Under the pieces are notes generated by a model. The model searched no databases. It saw only the letters and a list, made by a program, of their open reading frames with translations, and was not told the origin of the DNA. Source: Nocardioidaceae bacterium (GTDB lineage Bacteria > Actinomycetota > Actinomycetes > Propionibacteriales > Nocardioidaceae). From it: a stretch of 9,969 nucleotides of DNA. Both the position numbers and the translations under genes were made by a program. Location: assembly GCA_013696015.1 (NCBI GenBank), contig JACCZI010000069.1, positions 1-9,969 of the forward strand, given 5' to 3'. The number at the start of each line of letters is the position of its first letter. Position 1 is the first letter of the stretch. Below are positions 6,074 to 9,969 of the stretch, piece by piece.

Positions 6074-6484
6074 ATGCCACGACCCGTCCACTTCGAGATC
6101 CACTCCTCCGATCCGGAGAAGGCTCGCGACTTCTACGGCTCGGTGTTCGGGTGGACGTTCCAGCAGCATGAGGACAACCCGTACTGGCTGGTGATGACCG
6201 AGGAACCACACGAGCACAGCGACGACGACGAGCCCCATGAGCACGAGCCCGGCATCAACGGCGGGTTGATGCCCCGGCCGGACGAGGGCGAGCGGATGAA
6301 CGCGTTCGTCTGCACGATGGAGGTCGCCAGCTGTGATGCGACCGCGCAGCAGGTCGTCGACGCCGGCGGGACCGTCGTGATGCCCGCCGAGGACATGCCG
6401 GGTGTCGGACGCATTGCCTACGCTGTCGACCCGGACGGCAACACGTTCGGATTGTTCCAGGCGCTCGAGGAGCGCACCGGTTGA
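6074..6484 (+). CDS. VOC-fold (glyoxalase/bleomycin-resistance superfamily) protein with His/Asp-rich loop
   Basis: Small protein of the vicinal oxygen chelate superfamily; reaction unknown. The 136 residues form two beta-alpha-beta-beta-beta modules: VHFEIHSSDPEKARDFYGSV (5-24) with FGWTF and YWLVMTEE, then the second half with DAGGTVVMPAEDMPGVGRIA and DPDGNTFGLFQ (119-129). This is the CFP30B-like VOC group (PGINGGLMPR, 59-68). Residues 43-58 form an acidic/histidine-rich loop in which EPHEH occurs twice (44-48, 53-57), placed just before PGING, where relatives usually have a short turn. ATG 6074 has GAGGG (6064-6068) 5 nt upstream. It is divergent from dapF and convergent with miaA with 6 nt between stops, so it is probably monocistronic. 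It sits between miaA and dapF, which are usually adjacent, suggesting a lineage-specific insertion. Confidence 0.88.
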   Translation: MPRPVHFEIHSSDPEKARDFYGSVFGWTFQQHEDNPYWLVMTEEPHEHSDDDEPHEHEPGINGGLMPRPDEGERMNAFVCTMEVASCDATAQQVVDAGGTVVMPAEDMPGVGRIAYAVDPDGNTFGLFQALEERTG

Positions 6485-6490
6485 GCGGCG

Positions 6491-7393
6491 TCAGCGTCCG
6501 ACCACACGCACCGCCCGCTCGACCAGGTCATCGGCGGCGTACGGAAGCCAGGTGATGCGCGGGTCCTTGCGGAACCACGAGTCCTGCCGGCGGGCGAAGC
6601 GCGTCGTGGCCCGGATCGTCTCGGCGTGCGCCTGCGCCTCGGTGCACTCGCCGGAGAGGAAGCGCAACACCTGGGCGTAGCCGAGCGCCCGGCTCGCGGT
6701 GCGCCCACACCGCAGACCGGCGTGCTCGAGGCGGCGTACCTCGTCGACCAGTCCGGCCGCCCACATGGCGGCGACGCGCGCGGCGATGCGCTCGTCCAGG
6801 ACGTCGCGCGGCACGTCGACCCCGATCGCGGTCACATCGGCGTAGGCATACTCGTACGCGGGCAGCGTCGCGGTGTACGGGCGGTCGGTGAGCGTCACGA
6901 CCTCTAGAGCGCGAACGATGCGCCGCCCGTTGGTCGACAAGATGCGCGCTGCCGCCGCTGGGTCGAGCGCGGCCAGCCGCTCGTGCATGGTCGGCGGTCC
7001 GAGACGAGCAAGCTCCTGCTCCAGCCGCTGGCGTACCGCGGGGTCGGTGCCGGGAAAGGTGAAACGGTCGAGCACCGCCCGCACGTAGAGCGCGGAGCCG
7101 CCCACCAGCACCGGGGTGACATCGCGGGCCAGGCAGTCGGCGATCGCTGCCCGCGCCCACAACTGGAACTCCGCCACGGTCGCGGGCTCGGTCACGTCCA
7201 GCCGGTCCAGCAGGTGGTGCGGGACGCCGCCACGCTCGGCAGGCGGCAGCTTGGCCGTGCCGATGTCCATGCCCCGGTAGACCTGCATGGAGTCGACGCT
7301 GACAATCTCGCCCTGGAGGCATCGCGCCAACGCCACTGCCAAGCCCGACTTGCCTGCGGCCGTCGGGCCCACAATGGCGATCGGGTGCTGCAC
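6491..7393 (-). CDS. miaA: tRNA dimethylallyltransferase (IPP transferase) MiaA
   Basis: Transfers an isopentenyl group from dimethylallyl diphosphate to N6 of A37 in tRNAs that read codons starting with U, giving i6A37, the substrate of MiaB (also in this window). The 300 residues show the P-loop GPTAAGKS (9-16), the DSMQVYRGMDIGTAK signature (34-48), GGSALYVRA (98-106), the NGRRIVRALEV segment (155-165), ALGYAQV (237-242) and the C-terminal tRNA-contact motif RFARRQDSWFRKD (265-277). All are expected for the family. The start is GTG 7391-7393, six codons before the first beta strand residues of the P-loop, as is usual. No Shine-Dalgarno is evident. It is convergent with the VOC gene at 6074-6484 and divergent from the antitoxin-like gene at 7444, with 50 nt between them. 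Confidence 0.97.
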   Translation of the reverse strand: MQHPIAIVGPTAAGKSGLAVALARCLQGEIVSVDSMQVYRGMDIGTAKLPPAERGGVPHHLLDRLDVTEPATVAEFQLWARAAIADCLARDVTPVLVGGSALYVRAVLDRFTFPGTDPAVRQRLEQELARLGPPTMHERLAALDPAAAARILSTNGRRIVRALEVVTLTDRPYTATLPAYEYAYADVTAIGVDVPRDVLDERIAARVAAMWAAGLVDEVRRLEHAGLRCGRTASRALGYAQVLRFLSGECTEAQAHAETIRATTRFARRQDSWFRKDPRITWLPYAADDLVERAVRVVGR

Positions 7394-7443
7394 GCCGGTA
7401 GTTTGGCAGCCTGCAGTTACACAAACCGACTCACGGAGACGTC
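7394..7443. promoter_or_regulatory. Divergent intergenic region between miaA and the antitoxin-like gene
   Basis: These 50 nt must carry the 5' signals of both genes. GGAG (7435-7438) is the ribosome binding site of the rightward gene. A weak dyad, GTTTG (7401-7405) with CAAAC (about 7422-7427), surrounds a small GCAG-C-CTGC palindrome. I could not find a convincing -10/-35 pair for either strand. Confidence 0.3.
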
Positions 7444-7815
7444 ATGGGATTGATGGACAAGCTGAAGAGCACCGCCTCTTCGGTGCGCAAGACCGCCGAA
7501 GGAGCCCTAGGCCAGCACGGGGACAAGATCGCCACCGGGGTGGACAAGGCCGGCGGCGCGGTAAACAAGGCGACCAAGGGCAAGTACGCCGACAAGGTCG
7601 ACAAGGGTGTGGGCCTGGCGAAGAAGCCGCTGAGCAAGACCGAGACCGCCGGGCCGGCCGGGCCTGGCACCGGCGGCACGGGTCCAGGGGTGGACCCGGT
7701 CGAGCCGGTCGTCAGTACCGACCCGGTCGACCTCGCGGACGGGACCAGCGGCCCCCGCTCACCGGGCACCAGCGGCGGATCGATGCCGGGTACTCCGCCG
7801 GCGAGCAGCCCCTGA
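7444..7815 (+). CDS. MT0933/Rv0909-like antitoxin-family small protein with Pro/Gly-rich tail
   Basis: 123 residues. Residues 1-62 are lysine/alanine/glycine-rich and helical, with MGLMDKLKS at the start and GKYADKVDKGVGLAKK at 46-61. This is the signature of the MT0933-type (Rv0909) antitoxin family as I know it. Residues 66-123 are a low-complexity tail rich in Pro, Gly, Ser and Thr (GPGTGGTGPG, PGTPPASSP), probably disordered. There is no signal peptide or membrane segment. ATG 7444 is preceded by GGAG at 7435-7438, 5 nt away; ATG 7453 is too far from it. The stop lies 10 nt before the VOC gene at 7826, so the two are probably cotranscribed. In M. tuberculosis Rv0909 is paired with Rv0910, an SRPBCC-fold toxin; no such gene follows directly here. 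Many family members are solitary, so an antitoxin role is doubtful. Confidence 0.8.
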   Translation: MGLMDKLKSTASSVRKTAEGALGQHGDKIATGVDKAGGAVNKATKGKYADKVDKGVGLAKKPLSKTETAGPAGPGTGGTGPGVDPVEPVVSTDPVDLADGTSGPRSPGTSGGSMPGTPPASSP

Positions 7816-7825
7816 CCCTGCGCTG

Positions 7826-8203
7826 ATGCACCGCAGCCGGATCGGGGTCGTCCTCATCGACCATCCCGAGGAGCAGTACGAGAGGTCGCGGGCCTTTTGG
7901 TCGGCGGCCGTCGGGACCGAGCCGGAGGCTCAGCCGGATGGCCCGTACGAGTCGCTCGGAGTCGGGGGTGGTGTGCGGCTCGAGCTGCAACGCACCGGTT
8001 CCGGCACTTCGCCGCGGGTCCACTTCGACATCGAGACCGACGACGTGGCCGCCGAGGTGGCCCGGTTGGTTGGACTCGGCGCCACGATCGTGACGGCCGA
8101 CGACGAGTTCTCGGTGTTGGCCGACCCGACGGGCCTGGTGTTCTGTGTGGTGCCGGTGCAGACCGGCGAGCTGTTCGAGCAGCACGCCACCTCCTGGACG
8201 TGA
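7826..8203 (+). CDS. VOC-family glyoxalase-like protein
   Basis: 125-residue protein of the glyoxalase-like VOC group; substrate unknown. Features are IDHPEEQYERSRAFWSAAVG (11-30, the usual FW/FY helix after the first strand), VRLELQ (50-55), VHFDIETDDVAAEVARLVGLGA (65-86) and the C-terminal strand DPTGLVFCVVP (100-110). His66 is in the position that often binds metal in this superfamily; His13 and acidic residues are other candidates, but the metal site cannot be confirmed. ATG 7826 has no Shine-Dalgarno. The upstream stop is 10 nt away, so translation probably depends on reinitiation or coupling with the antitoxin-like gene. It ends 11 nt before the stop of the convergent SRPBCC gene. It is not a recent duplicate of the VOC protein at 6074; the sequences differ throughout. 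Confidence 0.85.
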   Translation: MHRSRIGVVLIDHPEEQYERSRAFWSAAVGTEPEAQPDGPYESLGVGGGVRLELQRTGSGTSPRVHFDIETDDVAAEVARLVGLGATIVTADDEFSVLADPTGLVFCVVPVQTGELFEQHATSWT

Positions 8204-8214
8204 CCTGGCGGAGC

Positions 8215-8955
8215 TCAGCCCGTTGCCGCGTCGGCGTCCGGATAGCTGGTTCGCCACCAGGCCGACCACTCGTCACGGACGGTGGCCAGCGTCGCGTCGT
8301 CGAGGCCGTACGTCGTCAGGATGGCCTGCATGGCGCCCTCCGGCGCGTGCTCGCTCGCCGGAATCTCCAGCACGACGAGCAGTCCCGGACCGAGGCTGTC
8401 GATGGTGAGCCCGACCTGCAACGCGGTGACGTGCCACACCTCGCCGCGCAGGTCGGGGTGGCCGGTGGCGGCGTACGGCTGGCCGGCCTGTCGAGCCTCG
8501 ACGCCCAACCCCTGCAGCGGCGGCACGGTCGGGAGGCCGGCACCCGAGAAGTACAGCGTCCGTCGCTCCCGAACGGGTTCGCGCTCGAGCGCGAAGCGCA
8601 GCTGCTGCAAGAACGCCATCCACCCCTGCGTGATGTCGTCGTGCCAGTCGGCCCACTCCTCGTCACCCTCGGCTCGCGGCGGCCTGGAGACCGTGACGGT
8701 GGTGGTCAGCCCGTTGTCGAGCAGGCGGAACAAGTCGCCGCCGTCGATGCGCAGCAGGTACGGTTCGTCGCCCTCCTGGGCGGCCTGGTAGATGACCTCG
8801 ATCTCCTCGTCGAGCCCCTCGTACTGCCAGCCGTGCCAGCGTCGGATCGCGTCGGGGTCACGCAACCAGTGCCAGACCGTGTCCACCGGCGCGTTCATCG
8901 CCACCTCGATGCTCACACCAGCCTCGTGCCCGTCGTGAGGTGCCATGCCGCTCAC
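8215..8955 (-). CDS. SRPBCC (START/AHSA1-like) domain protein
   Basis: 246 residues. Residues 14-120 look like an SRPBCC hydrophobic-cavity domain: the first strand VSIEVAMNAPVDTVWHWLRDP (14-34) with RRWHGW after it, and a closing helix ITQGWMAFLQQLRFALE. The remaining 120 or so residues, ending DEWSAWWRTSYPDADA, may be a second, diverged module of the same fold. Ligand and function are unknown; it is likely cytoplasmic. The start GTG (8953-8955) overlaps the miaB stop TGA (8952-8954) as GTGA, which indicates translational coupling; ATG 8944-8946 is an alternative three codons downstream. The fold is shared with the toxin Rv0910, but this protein is much longer and on the opposite strand from the antitoxin-like gene at 7444. 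It is convergent with the VOC gene ending at 8203. Confidence 0.8.
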   Translation of the reverse strand: MSGMAPHDGHEAGVSIEVAMNAPVDTVWHWLRDPDAIRRWHGWQYEGLDEEIEVIYQAAQEGDEPYLLRIDGGDLFRLLDNGLTTTVTVSRPPRAEGDEEWADWHDDITQGWMAFLQQLRFALEREPVRERRTLYFSGAGLPTVPPLQGLGVEARQAGQPYAATGHPDLRGEVWHVTALQVGLTIDSLGPGLLVVLEIPASEHAPEGAMQAILTTYGLDDATLATVRDEWSAWWRTSYPDADAATG

Positions 8956-9969
8956 AAGTCTCGAATCGTCGCGGGAGTGTCCATAGCTGAGTCTGGCGCC
9001 CAGACACCGGGCATGCCCAGCGGCACGCCGCGCGGTGTCGCCGCGCGCGGTTGCGACGCGTCACCGGCCCGAGTGCGGTGCACGGCGAACACCGGTGCGT
9101 CGGAGACCAGGTGGTGCGGTGCCGCGTAGGTCACCTCGACCTCGACCATGTCGCCGGGCCGTACCGGCGTGTCCGCAGGCGGGACGAAGTGCACCAGCCG
9201 GTTGTCCGGCCCGCGCCCGCTCATCCGGTGCGTGGCAGCGTCCTTGCGGCCCTCCCCCGCTGCGACCAGGAGCTCGACCCGGCTGCCGACCAGGGCCCGG
9301 TTCTCCGCCCAGGCGATCTCGTCGACCAGCTCCACCAGCCGCTCGTACCGCTCCTGGACGACGTGCTTGGGCAGCTGGTCAGGCAGCTCCGCCGCCGGAG
9401 TTCCAGGACGCTTGGAGTACTGGAACGTGTACGCCCCGGCGAACCGGGCCCGGCGTACCACGTCGAGGGTCTGGTCGAAGTCGGCGTCGGTCTCACCGGG
9501 GAAGCCGACGATGATGTCGGTGGTGATCGCGGCATGCGGCAGGGCGCTGCGCACCTCGTCGATGATCGACAGGTAACGATCGCTCCGGTAGGAGCGGCGC
9601 ATCGCCTTGAGCACCCGGTCGGAGCCGGACTGCATCGGCATGTGCAGCGACGGCATGACGTTGGCCGTCTGAGCCATCGCGGTGATCACGTCGGTGGTGA
9701 AGTCGCGCGGGTGCGGCGACGTGAAGCGCACTCGCTCCAGGCCGACGACGCCGCCGCAGGCCCGCAGCAGCTTTCCGAACGCGAACCGGTCACCGAACTC
9801 GACGCCGTAGGAGTTCACGTTTTGCCCCAGCAGCGTCACCTCGACGACGCCGTCGGCGACCAGCGCCTGGATCTCGGCGAGCACCTCACCCGGCCGCCGG
9901 TCCCGTTCCCGCCCGCGCAGGCTCGGCACGATGCAGAACGTGCAGGTGTTGTTGCACCCGACGCTGATC
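8952..9969 (-). CDS. miaB: tRNA-2-methylthio-N6-isopentenyladenosine37 synthase MiaB (5' end beyond window)
   Basis: Radical SAM methylthiotransferase that converts i6A37 made by MiaA to ms2i6A37 in tRNA. 338 C-terminal residues are visible; the frame runs off the right edge. The radical SAM cluster motif is at visible residues 5-12 (CNNTCTFC), followed by IVPSLRGRERDRRP, LLGQNVNSYG, FTSPHPRDF, HMPMQSGSDRVLKAMRR and VGFPGET, all characteristic of MiaB. A TRAM RNA-binding domain follows at about 226-295 (from GSRVELLVAAGEGR to VRPGDMVEVEVTYA). About 40 further residues form a Pro/Gly-rich tail. The N-terminal UPF0004 domain with the three cysteines of the auxiliary cluster lies outside. The GTG at 9929 inside the motif is not a real start. 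The stop overlaps the start of the SRPBCC gene. Confidence 0.97.
   Translation of the reverse strand, partial: ISVGCNNTCTFCIVPSLRGRERDRRPGEVLAEIQALVADGVVEVTLLGQNVNSYGVEFGDRFAFGKLLRACGGVVGLERVRFTSPHPRDFTTDVITAMAQTANVMPSLHMPMQSGSDRVLKAMRRSYRSDRYLSIIDEVRSALPHAAITTDIIVGFPGETDADFDQTLDVVRRARFAGAYTFQYSKRPGTPAAELPDQLPKHVVQERYERLVELVDEIAWAENRALVGSRVELLVAAGEGRKDAATHRMSGRGPDNRLVHFVPPADTPVRPGDMVEVEVTYAAPHHLVSDAPVFAVHRTRAGDASQPRAATPRGVPLGMPGVWAPDSAMDTPATIRDL

Noticed and set aside
5154..6194. 346-codon plus-strand open frame antisense to dapF
   Set aside because: A mirror frame of dapF without family motifs or a ribosome binding site.
8570..8581. CGAAC-GG-GTTCG palindrome resembling a LexA box
   Set aside because: The spacer is 2 nt instead of 4 and it lies inside the SRPBCC coding region.
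7897..9129. 410-codon plus-strand open frame across the VOC, SRPBCC and miaB genes
   Set aside because: It overlaps three well-supported genes in other frames and has low-complexity composition.

Overview
The window reads as chromosomal core-genome DNA of a high-GC Gram-positive bacterium (Actinobacteria; lineage below that is not certain). The grounds are the strong G/C bias with third-position GC, GTG starts (dinG, miaA, the SRPBCC gene), genes that lack a Shine-Dalgarno sequence, an actinobacterial-type LexA box, an MntR close to the mycobacterial protein, and the gene set lexA / hflX / dapF / miaA / miaB, which is clustered in a similar order in Mycobacterium and Streptomyces.

Layout, left to right. 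(1) 1-410 (-): N-terminal 136 residues of an MntR-type manganese repressor, cut by the window edge. (2) 411-580: divergent control region with an mntR promoter, a LexA box and a lexA promoter. (3) 581-1330 (+): lexA, convergent with (4) 1327-3381 (-): a DinG/XPD-like iron-sulfur helicase; both genes use the same CTAG palindrome as stop codon. (5) 3483-4958 (-): hflX, preceded by a 192-nt leader (4959-5150) full of inverted repeats. (6) 5151-5990 (-): dapF. (7) 6074-6484 (+): a VOC-fold protein with a His/Asp-rich loop, divergent from dapF and convergent with (8) 6491-7393 (-): miaA. (9) 7444-7815 and 7826-8203 (+): an MT0933/Rv0909-like small protein and a second VOC protein, probably one transcription unit. 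(10) 8215-8955 (-): an SRPBCC-fold protein whose GTG start overlaps the stop of (11) 8952-9969 (-): miaB, truncated at its 5' end by the window edge.

How they fit together: LexA and the DinG-type helicase belong to DNA-damage response and repair. MiaA and MiaB catalyse successive steps of tRNA A37 modification (isopentenylation, then methylthiolation). HflX rescues or splits stalled ribosomes. DapF makes meso-diaminopimelate for peptidoglycan and lysine. The two VOC proteins, the antitoxin-like protein and the SRPBCC protein are accessory genes of unknown role placed between the conserved ones.

I see no mobile element, CRISPR array, rRNA or callable tRNA. The least explained part is the hflX leader: a 55-nt near-perfect inverted repeat overlaps a second hairpin so that both cannot form at once, and a third hairpin lies 16 nt before the hflX start. 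Part of the big repeat resembles the D-arm of a tRNA-Leu.
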